DNA of 64,000 nucleotides from Pseudovibrio ascidiaceicola. GTDB taxonomy: Bacteria; Pseudomonadota; Alphaproteobacteria; Rhizobiales; Stappiaceae. Of this stretch, positions 1-9,839 are shown in pieces. Below the pieces are notes generated by a model. It did not search any database and was not told where the DNA came from. It worked only from the letters and a program-made list of their open reading frames with translations. Each line of letters starts with the position of its first letter. Position 1 is the first letter of the stretch. The position numbers and the translations under genes are program-made. The stretch lies in NCBI RefSeq assembly GCF_900114245.1, contig NZ_FOSK01000001.1:372001-436000 (forward strand), read 5' to 3'.

Positions 1-952
1 TAGGCTGTCTCAAGCTGTCCAGAACAGAACTATCGAACTCTGGCAGTTCATCCAAAAAAAGCACGCCATTGTGAGCCATGGACACTTCGCCGGGTCTGGC
101 TTTTATGCCACCGCCAACCAGTGAGGCCATGGAGGCAGAGTGATGCGGTGCCCGGAAGGGACGTTGATTGCTCAAGGCGCCATCTTCCAGCTCACCTGAT
201 ATGGAAGCGATCATGGAAACTTCCAGCAGTTCGCGAGCTGATAGTGGCGGCAAAAGAGCAGGTAACCTGCTCGCGAGTAAGGTCTTCCCAGAGCCTGGAG
301 GGCCAATCATCATCAGGTTATGAGAGCCAGCAGCTGCAATCTCCAGTGCTCGCTTCGCTGTTTCTTGCCCTCGAATATCGGCAAGGTCCAGTGAACTAGC
401 AGCTTGTGGAGAGCTACGCGGTTTTGGGGCAGAAAGAGTAATGTCACCTTTCAATGCGCGGTAGAGCTGAACCAGTGATCCCGCAGCCATAATTTTAAGG
501 TTCTCATCCGCCCATGCCGCTTCAGAGCCGCAACTTGCTGGACAAATCAAACCTTTCCCGTTTGCAACAGCAGCGATTGCAGCTGGAAGGGCTCCGTTTA
601 CGTGAGAAATGCTGCCATCTAGTGAGAGCTCACCCAGAACGAGGAAGCCTTCGACAGCTTCCGCAGGCAGTGCCCCCATCGCCACTAAGAGGCCAAGCGC
701 AATCGGAAGGTCATAATGTGATCCTTCCTTAGGTAGGTCAGCCGGCGCCAGATTAACCGTCACACGTTTGGCTGGTAGCGCGAGGCCGGAAGCAATGAGT
801 GCTGACCGAACCCGCTCCTTGCTCTCTGCAATTGCCTTATCGGGCAGGCCAACAAGAGTGAAATAGACGGATCCGGGGCTAATCTGGACCTGCACGTCAA
901 CATTTGCAGCGTCGACACCCTGAAAGGAAACGGTAGAGATGCGAGCGAACAC
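1..952 (-). CDS. comM: ComM/YifB-type Mg-chelatase-like AAA+ protein (3' end outside window)
   Basis: Partial gene whose C-terminal part lies beyond the window edge. Reading the minus strand from a GTG at 952 (AGGAG about six bases upstream) gives 317 residues with no stop. It has the YifB N-terminal domain (about 1-170), a DIRGQ segment (192-196), a Walker A GPPGSGKT at 217-224 and a Walker B ending in LFLDELPEF near 300. In the family these are hexameric AAA+ helicases that extend recombination during natural transformation (ComM). I infer the same activity here. There is no in-frame ATG in the first 90 residues, so the GTG start is favoured. The gene stands alone, with gshB downstream in the same orientation but upstream in transcription. 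Confidence 0.9.
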   Translation of the reverse strand, partial: MFARISTVSFQGVDAANVDVQVQISPGSVYFTLVGLPDKAIAESKERVRSALIASGLALPAKRVTVNLAPADLPKEGSHYDLPIALGLLVAMGALPAEAVEGFLVLGELSLDGSISHVNGALPAAIAAVANGKGLICPASCGSEAAWADENLKIMAAGSLVQLYRALKGDITLSAPKPRSSPQAASSLDLADIRGQETAKRALEIAAAGSHNLMMIGPPGSGKTLLASRLPALLPPLSARELLEVSMIASISGELEDGALSNQRPFRAPHHSASMASLVGGGIKARPGEVSMAHNGVLFLDELPEFDSSVLDSLRQP

Positions 953-1103
953 CAGACACTCCTGCGACCACAATTAATCATCATTGTAGTAATTAAGCAG
1001 GAACGAACAGGAAACACACAAGCCTTGAATACTCAGAAATACGAAAGCCCCCATAAGAAGCTCTATCTGAAATCTCTGAGTTCATAATTGAAAGTCACTG
1101 GGA

Positions 1104-1134
1104 AAAAGAAAAGCCCTGTCAAACAACAGGGCCT
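1104..1134 (-). terminator. Rho-independent terminator of gshB
   Basis: On the minus strand a GCCCTGT / ACAGGGC stem with a six-base loop is followed by a T-rich tract (TTTTCTTTTT), just past the gshB stop codon. Confidence 0.75.
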
Positions 1135-1144
1135 TTGATATTTT

Positions 1145-2119
1145 TTAGCCTTCCAGTTTTTTCTCAAGCACATCCCAGACCATGCCGGCCACATCTGGCC
1201 CGCCCAGCTTCTGGATTGCGCGAATGCCAGTCGGAGCTGTCACGTTGATTTCAGTGAGGTTTCCGTCAATCACATCGATACCAACGAGAATGAGTCCTTG
1301 CTCCTTCAGTGTCGGCCCAAGGCGCGCGCAAATCTCTCTTTCGCGTTCAGTCAGGTCACTGTCTTTTGGAGACCCACCGCGTACCATGTTGGAGCGCAGG
1401 TCACCTTCTGCAGGGACACGGTTTACTGCACCAGCAAACTCGCCATCGACCAACAGAATGCGCTTATCGCCGTGTTTCACATTTGGCAGGAACTTCTGAA
1501 TAACCCAAGGCTCGCGGAACGTGACGGAGAAGAAGTCATAAAGAGAACCGTAGTTCAGGTCATCCTTGGTCACGCGGAAAACAGCAGCTCCGCCATGTCC
1601 AAACAGCGGCTTCATTACGATATCGCTATGGATATTGCGGAACTCGTCGATCTCTTCGCGATCATGAGTAATCAGCGTTGGCGGCATCAGGTCGGCAAAC
1701 TGGGTCACAAACAGTTTCTCTGGCGCATTACGCACAGAGACTGGATTGTTCAGGACCAGCGTTGTCTCAGAAAGCTTTTCGAGAATGTGGGTTGCTGCGA
1801 TGTAAGCCAGATCAAACGGAGGATCCTGACGCATCAGAACGACATCCATATCAGACATGTCAACGCGCTGAGGCTCACCAAAACTGAAGTGATTGCCAGC
1901 TTCGTCGCGCACGGTTACCGGCTCAACGCGGCACATAACCTTTTCACCCCACAGGGCCAGACGCTCTGGTGTGTAATGATACAGCTCATAACCACGATCC
2001 TGCGCTTCTAGCATCAGAGCAAAAGCACTGTCGCCCGCAATGTTGATGGTTGAGATATGGTCCATCTGAACGGCGACTTTAAGCGGCCGCTTGGCACCAG
2101 AAGAAGCTGCTTGGGACAT
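1145..2119 (-). CDS. gshB: Glutathione synthetase
   Basis: 324 residues, the normal length for prokaryotic glutathione synthetase, which ligates gamma-glutamylcysteine and glycine with ATP in the cytoplasm. An N-terminal pre-ATP-grasp domain (about 1-125, beginning KVAVQMDHI after a short Ser/Ala-rich tail) is followed by an ATP-grasp domain with the glycine-rich GHGGAAVF loop near 174 and the metal/substrate segment INVTAPTGIR near 290. It follows rsmI and yraN in the same direction with a gap of about 120 bp, as in many alphaproteobacteria, and ends in its own terminator. Identification is secure from these motifs. Confidence 0.97.
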   Translation of the reverse strand: MSQAASSGAKRPLKVAVQMDHISTINIAGDSAFALMLEAQDRGYELYHYTPERLALWGEKVMCRVEPVTVRDEAGNHFSFGEPQRVDMSDMDVVLMRQDPPFDLAYIAATHILEKLSETTLVLNNPVSVRNAPEKLFVTQFADLMPPTLITHDREEIDEFRNIHSDIVMKPLFGHGGAAVFRVTKDDLNYGSLYDFFSVTFREPWVIQKFLPNVKHGDKRILLVDGEFAGAVNRVPAEGDLRSNMVRGGSPKDSDLTEREREICARLGPTLKEQGLILVGIDVIDGNLTEINVTAPTGIRAIQKLGGPDVAGMVWDVLEKKLEG

Positions 2120-2237
2120 GAGGCACTCCTGAAATAACGCTGGGATAGAAATCCATGTAAATAAAAATGGATGTTAGCTGCAGATATGTGGGTCAGAAAG
2201 CAATTTGTCTACATTTTTGCGATAAAATATTTGTTTC

Positions 2238-2645
2238 CTAAAAAATTTCAGCTTCAAAAAGATTAGGGAAGTGCTGGGCTTCTCCATGTTTGGGAAGAAT
2301 AACAGCATCAAATCGCAAGGTTTTTCCAACCACATCGTTGTGATGGGAAACCCATTCTCGGGCGGCATTTGCAATCCTTCGTTGAGAGCGTTGCGTGATT
2401 GCATATAAGCCATCATCCACACCCCGCCTGGCTTTCACTTCTACAAACACGATCGTCTGGTCTTGTTCGGCGATCAAATCGATCTCGCCCTGCTTGGTTT
2501 TGTAGCGTCTTTCAAGAATCTGCCAGCCCGCTTGGCGAAGCAGCATCTCTGCTTTCAGCTCCGCCTGTAGTCCTTTTCGATAAGCAGCCTGCTTCTTAAG
2601 AAGGTTACTTTTAGTCGCTCTCGGGCTCTTCTGCGGTTCCTGCAT
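2238..2645 (-). CDS. yraN: YraN/UPF0102 family endonuclease-like protein
   Basis: 135 residues. The central part carries the UPF0102 pattern with GEIDLIAEQD followed by FVEVKAR, matching the E-D-ExK active-site arrangement of the restriction-endonuclease-like fold. The family is thought to act in DNA processing, but its exact substrate is not established. The start overlaps the end of rsmI by 35 bp, which suggests translational coupling. The same rsmI-yraN pair occurs in many Proteobacteria. Confidence 0.9.
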   Translation of the reverse strand: MQEPQKSPRATKSNLLKKQAAYRKGLQAELKAEMLLRQAGWQILERRYKTKQGEIDLIAEQDQTIVFVEVKARRGVDDGLYAITQRSQRRIANAAREWVSHHNDVVGKTLRFDAVILPKHGEAQHFPNLFEAEIF

Positions 2646-3531
2646 TTTTCAGCTCCATAGCACGGGTATAAATCGTCTTTCGATCCACCCCGGTTGCTTT
2701 GGAGACTTTCTTCGCTGCTGCGCTCACTGGCATTTCTTTCAATGCCTCTAGCAACAGTTCGTCTGCATCAACCTCGGTCAGCTCCTGCTCTTCAGGTGGT
2801 GAGACAAGAATAACAATTTCTCCCTTAGGGCGATCCCCCGAATAGAAATCACTCAGTTCTGCAAGGGTACCACGCTGGAAGGTCTCAAACCGCTTGGTCA
2901 GTTCGCGTGCAACAGCTGCTTTACGCTTCCCAAGAATTTCAGTCATATCGACAAGAGAAGCCCCAACTCTGTGAGGGCTCTCATAAAACACCAGTGTCGC
3001 CGGAATATCTCTCAGTTCTTCAAGACGTTTCTTTCTGCCGTGGGTCTTATTGGGCAGAAAACCAGCAAATAAAATAGTGTCAGAGGGTAAACCGGCGCCA
3101 ACCAGACCGCTCAACATGGCTGAGGCACCTGGAATTGGCACAACCTTGTGCCCGTGCTCCACCACATCACCGACAAGCCGAAAGCCGGGATCAGAAATGA
3201 GCGGCGTTCCTGCATCGGAGACCAATGCAACGGCTCGTCCAGCACCCAATGCCTCCAAAATCTTAGGCAGTTGCCTGTGGGCATTGTGCTCATGATAGGT
3301 CATCATCTGCGTGCGGATGCCATAACGCTGCAACAAGACACCCGTCACACGAGTATCCTCGCAGGCAATAAGATCGCAAGCAGCCAAAGTTTCCAGCGCA
3401 CGGATTGTGATGTCTTGCAAATTGCCGATTGGGGTCGAAACGATGTGCAATCCCGGTTCAATCCGTTTAGCCGTTAGCGAATGCTCGCCAATATAGTATT
3501 TCCGCTCGGATGCAGCTTCGGAATGATCCAT
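2611..3531 (-). CDS. rsmI: 16S rRNA (cytidine(1402)-2'-O)-methyltransferase
   Basis: Tetrapyrrole-methylase-fold enzyme that 2'-O-methylates C1402 in the decoding centre of 16S rRNA using SAM. Signatures are VSTPIGNLQDIT near the N-terminus and DAGTPLISDPG around residue 95. A longer frame opens at 3588, but I chose the ATG at 3531 because GAGG lies about six bases upstream and the extra 19 residues look non-native. That leaves 306 residues, slightly longer than the E. coli protein, with a C-terminal helix-turn-helix-like extension (VSAAAKKVSKATGVDRKTIY). It overlaps yraN downstream and diverges from the lipoprotein gene at 3889. Confidence 0.95.
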   Translation of the reverse strand: MDHSEAASERKYYIGEHSLTAKRIEPGLHIVSTPIGNLQDITIRALETLAACDLIACEDTRVTGVLLQRYGIRTQMMTYHEHNAHRQLPKILEALGAGRAVALVSDAGTPLISDPGFRLVGDVVEHGHKVVPIPGASAMLSGLVGAGLPSDTILFAGFLPNKTHGRKKRLEELRDIPATLVFYESPHRVGASLVDMTEILGKRKAAVARELTKRFETFQRGTLAELSDFYSGDRPKGEIVILVSPPEEQELTEVDADELLLEALKEMPVSAAAKKVSKATGVDRKTIYTRAMELKNAGTAEEPESD

Positions 3532-3888
3532 GGTCGCCTCGTGAGAGCTCCAGAATGGAGCAAGTTTTGCACAGTAGTGAGTGCACATCTAACCAACAAA
3601 CCGCAAAATGACTAATTACAACGGGGAGTTTTTGACAGAATCCTTAAAAAAATCGCGGATTTCCTTGGGTTGAGGCTGTATTAACTGCGTTGGATCTGTA
3701 GAAATAAACCAAACTAAGGCATATCTCCGAGAAGTGGGGTCCGGTTTTCGGATAAGAGTGTGCGCATAATAATCGATTAGAGCATGGCGCGTGAGCAATC
3801 GCGACGAGTTCTAAATGTAAATTGCCGGATTTCATCCCTTGCAAAACGAGGGATTGATTGAACGGCCTTCGGAATAGATGGGGCATCC
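3532..3888. other. Divergent intergenic region rsmI / LppC lipoprotein
   Basis: About 360 bp between two divergent genes, AT-richer than its flanks. It must hold the promoters of both units. I see no tRNA, convincing small ORF or strong inverted repeat. Confidence 0.4.
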
Positions 3889-5121
3889 ATGAGCTTAGGA
3901 TCAGCCACACTGCGTGGAATGAGCTTCCGCAAACTTGTGACAGGGGCTGCACTTGGCCTCTCCGTCCTGTTGGCTGGCTGTGTTAATTCACCTAACTTCT
4001 CATCGGTGAACACTCCTTTTCAGCCTGATTTAAACCCAAATGGCCAGCCGCAACTGGTCTCGGGCCGTGCCATCGGCAATGGCTCCGTTCGTGTTGGCCT
4101 GCTGCTACCATATTCTGGCGAAGGTCAATCCGCCGCTTCTGTTGCTACTCTTTTCGAAAATTCCGCCAAGCTCGCGCTTGAGGATTTTCAGGGTGCGGAC
4201 ATCCAGCTACTCGTAAAAGACACTGGTGGAACCTCCGAGGGCGCAAGCATTGCTGCCCAGCAGGCGATCAGTGAAGGCGCCGAACTCCTCATTGGTCCGG
4301 TTTTTGCCCCGGCTGTTCAGGGTGCTTCTGCCGTCGCACGCCGGTCTGGTGTTCCAATCGTTGCATTCTCCTCTGACACCAATGCAGCAAAGCCGGGCAC
4401 ATATCTGCTCAGCTACTTGCCAGTATCTGACGTAAACCGCATCGTGTCTTATGCAGCAGAACAAGAGCGCCGCTCCTATTCTGCGTTGTTGCCAAACAAT
4501 GCCTATGGTGCGGTTGCTGAAGCTGCATTCCGTCAGGCTGTTGGGCAGACAAATGGCCGTATCATCACCATTGAGCGCTATATCCCGGGCAATGCTGAAG
4601 ACATCCGCGCCCGCGTTGCTAGCCTGAGCCGCTCTATTTCGCAGGTGGACACTCTGTTTGTTCCTGAAGGTGGTGGTGTTCCTCCGTTTGTGATGCAGGT
4701 GATGACCGAAATGGGTGCAAGCCTTGGTGAAGTGAAGATGATCGGCAGTGGTCAGTGGAACACGCCGGATATCCTTCAGTCTCCTGTCATGGTTGGCAGC
4801 TGGTTCCCGGGTCCGGATAACCAGAGCTTCGAGCGTCTTGCGACCCGTTACCGCGAAACCTACGGCTCCCAGCCGCCGCGCAATGCTTCCTTGGCTTATG
4901 ATGCAACCATTCTGGCCGCTGGGCTGGTCCGCTCCGCTGGGCCTGATCGTTTCTCTGACCGTGTGTTGACCAACCGTGATGGTTTCCTCGGCATTGATGG
5001 TATCTTCCGCTTCCAGCAAGATGGCCTGAATGACCGTGGACTTGCGGTTTATGCTGTTTCTGGCAAGAGGACTGCCGAACCAATTGCTCCAGCACCTCGC
5101 AGCTTCTCCGGCCAATTCTAG
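3889..5121 (+). CDS. LppC/LpoA-type penicillin-binding protein activator lipoprotein
   Basis: 410 residues. A hydrophobic signal ends in the lipobox LLAGC, so the protein is predicted to be lipidated. An ATG at 3919 would give a more typical signal peptide starting MSFRKLV and may be the true start. The remainder is a type-1 periplasmic-binding fold (VRVGLLLPYSG, then LIGPVFAPAVQGASAVARRSGVP) like the C-terminal domain of LpoA, the outer-membrane activator of PBP1A. It lacks the LpoA N-terminal TPR half, as is usual in alphaproteobacteria. Divergence from rsmI matches the conserved rsmI-yraN-lpoA neighbourhood. A role in peptidoglycan synthesis is inferred from family and context only. Confidence 0.85.
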   Translation: MSLGSATLRGMSFRKLVTGAALGLSVLLAGCVNSPNFSSVNTPFQPDLNPNGQPQLVSGRAIGNGSVRVGLLLPYSGEGQSAASVATLFENSAKLALEDFQGADIQLLVKDTGGTSEGASIAAQQAISEGAELLIGPVFAPAVQGASAVARRSGVPIVAFSSDTNAAKPGTYLLSYLPVSDVNRIVSYAAEQERRSYSALLPNNAYGAVAEAAFRQAVGQTNGRIITIERYIPGNAEDIRARVASLSRSISQVDTLFVPEGGGVPPFVMQVMTEMGASLGEVKMIGSGQWNTPDILQSPVMVGSWFPGPDNQSFERLATRYRETYGSQPPRNASLAYDATILAAGLVRSAGPDRFSDRVLTNRDGFLGIDGIFRFQQDGLNDRGLAVYAVSGKRTAEPIAPAPRSFSGQF

Positions 5122-5143
5122 GCTCTGGAACTTCTGATGTTGA

Positions 5144-5173
5144 AAGCCTCGCTCGCAAGAGCGGGGCTTTTTT
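5144..5173 (+). terminator. Rho-independent terminator
   Basis: AGCCTCGCTC / GAGCGGGGCT stem (one G-T pair), GCAA-like loop, then a run of six T, 23 bp after the lipoprotein stop codon. Confidence 0.85.
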
Positions 5174-5278
5174 GTGTGGCTCTGAAGGATCTCTTCAATT
5201 GCACCTGTTATCTTGGGACCGTGGTGATCGGAAAAGCTTAATCTGCATTGGCAAAATCGCCATTAGAGGCAAAGAGCC

Positions 5279-5644
5279 ATGCAGGAACTACGCTTTCATC
5301 ATGTCGGCATTCCCACCAGCGAAAAGCTGCCGGCAACGCACCACAACAAAACCCTCAAACTCACTGCAACAGGCTATTTTGAAGGCCCCTATGCAATTGA
5401 GTGGATGAACTTTGATGATGACAATCCTCTCCCCGAGATAATCAAGACAACTCCTCATGTTGCCTATGTGGTTGATGATCTTGCCAAAGCTCTTGAAGGC
5501 AAGAACGTTATTTTATCTCCTGAAAGTCCGGCCAAAGGCGTCTGGGTTGCCTTCATTCTGGAAGGTCGAAACCTCATCGAGCTGATGCAATTTGACAAAC
5601 CTGAAGAGGAAATATGGCCCCACCCCGGAAAGTTCAGGATCTGA
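5279..5644 (+). CDS. VOC (glyoxalase/bleomycin-resistance fold) family protein
   Basis: 121 residues with the single beta-alpha-beta-beta-beta repeat pair of vicinal-oxygen-chelate proteins. Candidate metal ligands are His at the start (FHHVGIPTS), Glu in the middle (IEWMNFDDD), His in PHVAYVV and Glu near the end (NLIELMQF). AGAGG lies just upstream of the ATG. The substrate cannot be told from sequence, since the family includes lyases, isomerases, dioxygenases and drug-binding proteins. It sits alone between a terminator and coaBC. Confidence 0.7.
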   Translation: MQELRFHHVGIPTSEKLPATHHNKTLKLTATGYFEGPYAIEWMNFDDDNPLPEIIKTTPHVAYVVDDLAKALEGKNVILSPESPAKGVWVAFILEGRNLIELMQFDKPEEEIWPHPGKFRI

Positions 5645-5793
5645 TGGGGCTGTAGTGTTACCGCGATTTACCCAATGGGACGAAAGGCCTTTAGGAAACT
5701 AATGAAATCCGGAGTGAAAACGTATAGAAATACCTCAGGAAATGAGTTGGCGGGCCTGATGGTGATCAAGCCTGCGCAAAAGGTGGTTTCAAA

Positions 5794-6996
5794 ATGCTTT
5801 CAGATAAGCGCATTCTCCTTATCATCACAGGCGGTATTGCAGCCTACAAATCGCTGGATCTGATCCGCCGTCTGCAAGAGCGAGGTGCGAAAGTTCGGGC
5901 AGTTCTGACCAACGGTGGTTCTCAGTTCATCACACCGCTTGCTGTTGGTGCATTGACGGGCGACACAGTCTTCACCGAGCTGTTTGATAGAGAAGCCGAG
6001 CACGATGTCGGCCACATTCGCTTGTCGCGTGAGGCGGACCTTGTTGTCGTCGCCCCAGCCACAGCAAACATCATGGCAAAGATGGCGCATGGATTGGCCG
6101 ACGACCTGGCCTCCTGTGTGTTACTGGCCAACGACAAGCCAGTGCTCGTTGCCCCTGCTATGAATTCCAAAATGTGGAGCCACCCGGCAACCCAGCGCAA
6201 TGTTGCTCAGTTGAAAGCAGATGGTCTTAATTTTGTTGGCCCTAATGCTGGTGAAATGGCGGAAAAAGGCGAAGCAGGCTATGGCCGCATGTCCGAGCCG
6301 CTGGAAGTTGTTGGCGCGATTGAAGATCTCCTCTCTCCAAAAGAACAGCCCCTGAAGGGCAAGCGCATTGTTATCACAGCTGGTCCAACCCATGAGCCAA
6401 TTGATCCAGTGCGTTACATCGCCAACCGCTCCTCCGGCAAACAAGGCTACGCCATTGCAGAAGCCGCCGCGAATGCCGGCGCGCAAGTGACACTTGTCTC
6501 AGGCCCAACAGTGCTGTCAGACCCGAAAGGCGTTGAGACAATTCGCGTTGAATCTGCAAGCGCTATGTTGGCTGCCGTTGAGTGCGCGCTACCAGCCGAT
6601 ATCGCGATCATGGCTGCAGCCGTTGCAGACTGGCGGGTTGCTCACGACAGCAATCAGAAAATCAAGAAAGACGGAACAGGTTTGCCACCCGCGCTGAGCC
6701 TTGTCGAAAACCCGGATATTCTGAAAACAGTAGGACATTTACAGGGCAAACGACCAAAGCTGGTGGTTGGTTTTGCTGCCGAAACAAATGATTTGATCAA
6801 CAACGCTCGCGGAAAGCTGGAGCGTAAAGGTGCAGATCTGATTGTAGCAAACGATGTCAGCCCCGAGAATAACGTTATGGGCGGCGACAACAACACCGTC
6901 CGTCTTGTGACCCATACCGGCGTGGAAGATTGGCCGAAAATGGGTAAGGACGAAGTCGCTCGCCAGCTCGTTAAAAAGATCGCAGAGCTGGCTTAA
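5794..6996 (+). CDS. coaBC: Bifunctional phosphopantothenoylcysteine decarboxylase / phosphopantothenate-cysteine ligase
   Basis: 400 residues, the usual fused form, carrying out two consecutive steps of coenzyme A synthesis. The N-terminal flavoprotein CoaC half (about 1-185) contains ITGGIAAYKSLDLIRRL, the catalytic His segment near 75, and PAMNSKMW for the substrate clamp. The C-terminal CoaB half (about 190-400) contains ITAGPTHEPIDPVRYIANRS and the AAVADWR segment, and carries the ligase. It ends shortly before a bidirectional-looking terminator. Identification is firm. Confidence 0.97.
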   Translation: MLSDKRILLIITGGIAAYKSLDLIRRLQERGAKVRAVLTNGGSQFITPLAVGALTGDTVFTELFDREAEHDVGHIRLSREADLVVVAPATANIMAKMAHGLADDLASCVLLANDKPVLVAPAMNSKMWSHPATQRNVAQLKADGLNFVGPNAGEMAEKGEAGYGRMSEPLEVVGAIEDLLSPKEQPLKGKRIVITAGPTHEPIDPVRYIANRSSGKQGYAIAEAAANAGAQVTLVSGPTVLSDPKGVETIRVESASAMLAAVECALPADIAIMAAAVADWRVAHDSNQKIKKDGTGLPPALSLVENPDILKTVGHLQGKRPKLVVGFAAETNDLINNARGKLERKGADLIVANDVSPENNVMGGDNNTVRLVTHTGVEDWPKMGKDEVARQLVKKIAELA

Positions 6997-7021
6997 CCCG
7001 TTCGCCAAACTGTCTCGTTAG

Positions 7022-7049
7022 AAGGCCGGTATGATCGTACCGGCCTTTT
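7022..7049 (+). terminator. Terminator shared by convergent coaBC and GMC oxidoreductase genes
   Basis: Perfect ten-base stem AAGGCCGGTA / TACCGGCCTT with a six-base loop followed by T residues. The A residues before the stem let it also work on the minus strand, where the next gene ends at 7055. Confidence 0.85.
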
Positions 7050-7054
7050 GCTGT

Positions 7055-8701
7055 TTAGGCCGAAACCTGCTCGCTCTCGTGTTCAGCGCTCAAAAGCGGC
7101 TTTCCGAGGATCATGTCTGAAGCTTTCTCGGCGATCATGATTGTCGGCGCATTCGTATTGCCTGAGATCAGCGAAGGCATCACAGAAGCATCAATCACAC
7201 GCAATCCTTCCAGCCCGTGCACTTTCAGGTCTGGCCCGACCACCGACATCTCATCTGTGCCCATCTTGCAAGTCCCGACAGGGTGATAGATCGTCTCCGC
7301 CCTCTCCCGCACTGCTTGCTTGATGCTGCGCTCATCACGGCCAAACTCGTAGAGCATGTCCTCCCGGTAGTCAGAGAGCTCTGGCCCTTCCAGAATATCC
7401 CGTGTCATGCGGATACCCTTGACCAACACATCCATGTCTTCTGGATCTGTCAGATATTTCGGGTCAATTCGGGGTGCATCCATCGGATCTGCTGTGTTGA
7501 GCCCGACTTCCCCGCTTGATTTTGGCCGCAAAACGCAAACGTGGCAGCCAAATCCGTATCCGCCATAGAGCTTCCGACCATGGTCATCAATGATAGAGAT
7601 GACGAAATGCAGCTGCACGTCAGGCCTGTCCAGCTCCGGGCTGGTCTTCAAAAAAGCTCCGCCCTCAGCCGCGGGAGAAGCAATTATGCCAGACCCGTCC
7701 TTTCGCCAACGCATAATTTCCTTGATCAGCTGAATGCCCGGCTTAAGCCCTAACCCCAACATATCCGTCTTATTGGAGCGATAGCTGATGGTGTAATCCA
7801 GATGATCCTGCAGGTTCTTGCCCACACCAGGCAGATCATGCAGCACCGCAATGTTGTGTTTCGCCAGCTCATCGGCAGGTCCAACGCCAGAAAGCATGAG
7901 CAGTTGCGGAGACTGGAAAGCGCCTGCTGAGACAATAACCTCACGACCTGCTTTCACCGTCGCAAGTTTGCCCTTCCGGCTGTATTCAACACCAACGGCT
8001 TTCTTACCTTCAAACAACACCCGAGTACTGCGTGCATGAGTAATCACAGTCAGATTGGAGCGATCCATAACAGGGTGAAGGTAGGCAGCAGCAGCAGAAC
8101 AGCGCTCGCCTTTTTTATTATCCTCATGGAACTGCGTGACCTGATAAAGCCCAACACCCTCCTGATCACCGCTGTTAAAATCATTGTTGCGCTTAATCTG
8201 TCTGCCTTCAGCTGCTGCTAAAAAGGCGTGCGAGATTGGAAGAGGCGAACGCTGCTCTGAAACGTGTAAAGGCCCATCAGCTCCATGCATCCCGCTTTCA
8301 CCGCGCTGATTGCATTCGGCTTTTTTGAAGTAGGGCAGCACATCATCAAAGGACCACCCTTCTGCACCCTGCTCCACCCAGCCATCATAATCCTGTTTTT
8401 GGCCGCGGATATAAAGTTGCGCATTGATTGCGCTGGAACCACCCAAAGCCTTGCCACGTGGATGGAATGTGGTTCTGTCGTTCAGCTCTGTTTGTGGAAC
8501 TGAGTTAAAAGCCCAATTGTTGATGGCAAAGGGCTTTGCCGAAACCATCGCTGCAATACCAAGGGGTGCTCGCACCAAAACGGACTTTCCTTCACCACCA
8601 GCCTCAAGCAGGCAAACGGTTACTGAAGGGTCTTCTGTAAGTCGGGCTGCAAGCACACACCCTGCTGAGCCGCCTCCAACAATCACATAATCAAATTTCA
8701 T
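7055..8701 (-). CDS. GMC family FAD-dependent oxidoreductase (choline dehydrogenase-like)
   Basis: 548 residues from the ATG at 8701, which has a very strong GGGGAGGGG upstream. A longer frame to 8794 would add 31 residues before the FAD motif and is unlikely. The protein opens with the dinucleotide fold [17 protein letters not shown], then [14 protein letters not shown] (GMC signature 1), [16 protein letters not shown] (signature 2) and a C-terminal [10 protein letters not shown] containing the conserved catalytic His. The family oxidises alcohols such as choline or medium-chain alcohols. No betaine genes flank it, so the substrate is unknown. Confidence 0.9.
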   Translation of the reverse strand: MKFDYVIVGGGSAGCVLAARLTEDPSVTVCLLEAGGEGKSVLVRAPLGIAAMVSAKPFAINNWAFNSVPQTELNDRTTFHPRGKALGGSSAINAQLYIRGQKQDYDGWVEQGAEGWSFDDVLPYFKKAECNQRGESGMHGADGPLHVSEQRSPLPISHAFLAAAEGRQIKRNNDFNSGDQEGVGLYQVTQFHEDNKKGERCSAAAAYLHPVMDRSNLTVITHARSTRVLFEGKKAVGVEYSRKGKLATVKAGREVIVSAGAFQSPQLLMLSGVGPADELAKHNIAVLHDLPGVGKNLQDHLDYTISYRSNKTDMLGLGLKPGIQLIKEIMRWRKDGSGIIASPAAEGGAFLKTSPELDRPDVQLHFVISIIDDHGRKLYGGYGFGCHVCVLRPKSSGEVGLNTADPMDAPRIDPKYLTDPEDMDVLVKGIRMTRDILEGPELSDYREDMLYEFGRDERSIKQAVRERAETIYHPVGTCKMGTDEMSVVGPDLKVHGLEGLRVIDASVMPSLISGNTNAPTIMIAEKASDMILGKPLLSAEHESEQVSA

Positions 8702-8953
8702 TGCGCCCCTCCCCAGAAACACATCACACGCCCGAAAGCCCTCAACTCTCCCGGAAATGACACAGCAAAAATGTCTAACGCATTTTCCACTCACCCTAAT
8801 GCAGATGAGCTGAATTATGTTTCGATGTTAGTCAGCCTTTCCCAAAACGGAAACCTGAACATTCTGGTGAGTATGTTGGACGCTTAACTCCCCCAAAGAC
8901 ATTCTCAGAAAATAACATTGAAACGCAGAGGCTTGCTGAGGTTCTTCCCCAGT

Positions 8954-9208
8954 TTATCCCCTGCGCAGGTTTCTCTGGTTCGGGTCAGTCAGATCGTGCA
9001 GTCTGTTCGCAGCAGCCTGCGCAAATCGCAAAATTACGGCTTTACGGGTGACTGCAGAGAGCTTGTGTTCCGGTGCTTCGCGAATGATTTCTGCCATGTA
9101 GTCATCAGCTAGAATAAAGCCGGTTTCTTCCGGAAAGATTTCTTGCGGAACATCCGGGCTGGTGGCGAAAAACAATCGATCGCAATAATCGCGATATTCA
9201 TGCTATTT
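8954..9208 (-). pseudogene. Truncated duplicate of mmcB 3' end
   Basis: The minus-strand frame from MFFATSP to a stop near 8954 reproduces the C-terminal 70 or so residues of the full mmcB gene at 22904-23431, with one amino-acid change (SAVTR for SAATR). Similarity stops abruptly at 9208, and the Trp codon at the breakpoint has become TAG, so no complete protein is made. Eight of the nine substitutions inside the retained coding part are synonymous. The two copies therefore probably diverged as functional alleles before this one was cut. Confidence 0.85.
8963..9208 (+). repeat. Left copy of 246-bp direct repeat flanking the glycan island
   Basis: Aligns without gaps to 22940-23185 with ten mismatches by eye (about 96 percent). 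Same orientation, separated by about 13.7 kb. It marks the left border of the AT-rich island. Confidence 0.9.
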
Positions 9209-9839
9209 TTTTGGGCGGATGCGATAAAACTTTGCCTGAAAAGGAAGGCAGGGGCCATAAAAGAAAACGACGCACATCTATGTGCTTGATGGACTGTATG
9301 TCCATGAAGTCAGTTTATAATTTGAAGAGCTTTTGCTAGTATTGATTGTGTTAGCGCCTTTGCTTTGCTGATGGTATACCGTTTCTCATCATGACTATGG
9401 AGCCTGAAAGATCCGTGTACTCGAAAAGGTAGACGGCACACGGTACTGACTAATCATATCGGTACTTTGGTCTATACTACTATCATTCTTGATAGTTGGG
9501 AGGTTTGCTATAATTATAAAGCGCCGCAACATCCCGAGCAGTGTATTTGTCAACCATATTAAAAAAGTCAGTCTTTGTGACTTTCATGTTTAAGTTAATA
9601 GGGCCCATGATGTTAGGCTTTCGTTCAATCAATCAATTAATTTTATTTGTTTTGATTGATGATTTGGTTGCTATACTTGCTTAATCTAATTGAAAATTTA
9701 CAATAAATTTTAGTAAATCTAAAATATTCAACATAGGGGTAGCACTTAACTCATTAAATCCTTGTTATGAATACTACACAGGGCTGTGCGCGTTTGTTAT
9801 ATCTAGGATCTTAAGAGAAATATTTTATAAACATCTGAT
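9209..9839. other. Island edge, AT-rich, no intact gene
   Basis: 630 bp of AT-rich DNA between the mmcB fragment and the KpsC-like gene. Apart from the possible 41-codon remnant at 9483-9608, I see no coding signal, and no integrase, transposase or tRNA. Confidence 0.5.
9483..9608 (-). pseudogene. Possible gene remnant (41 codons)
   Basis: The minus-strand frame from an ATG at 9608 reads MGPINLNMKVTKTDFFNM, then a DKYTARDVAALYNYSKPP stretch and a stop at 9483. The composition looks like the end of a real soluble protein rather than random AT-rich sequence. There is an in-frame stop 27 bp upstream of the ATG, and the family is not recognised. It may be the C-terminal scrap of a deleted island gene or a small ORF. 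Confidence 0.3.

Noticed and set aside
1298-2011. 237-codon plus-strand frame across gshB
   Set aside because: Antisense shadow of gshB with meaningless sequence.
4207-5115. 302-codon minus-strand frame opposite the lipoprotein gene
   Set aside because: Antisense to a clear LppC-type gene; no motif, no RBS.
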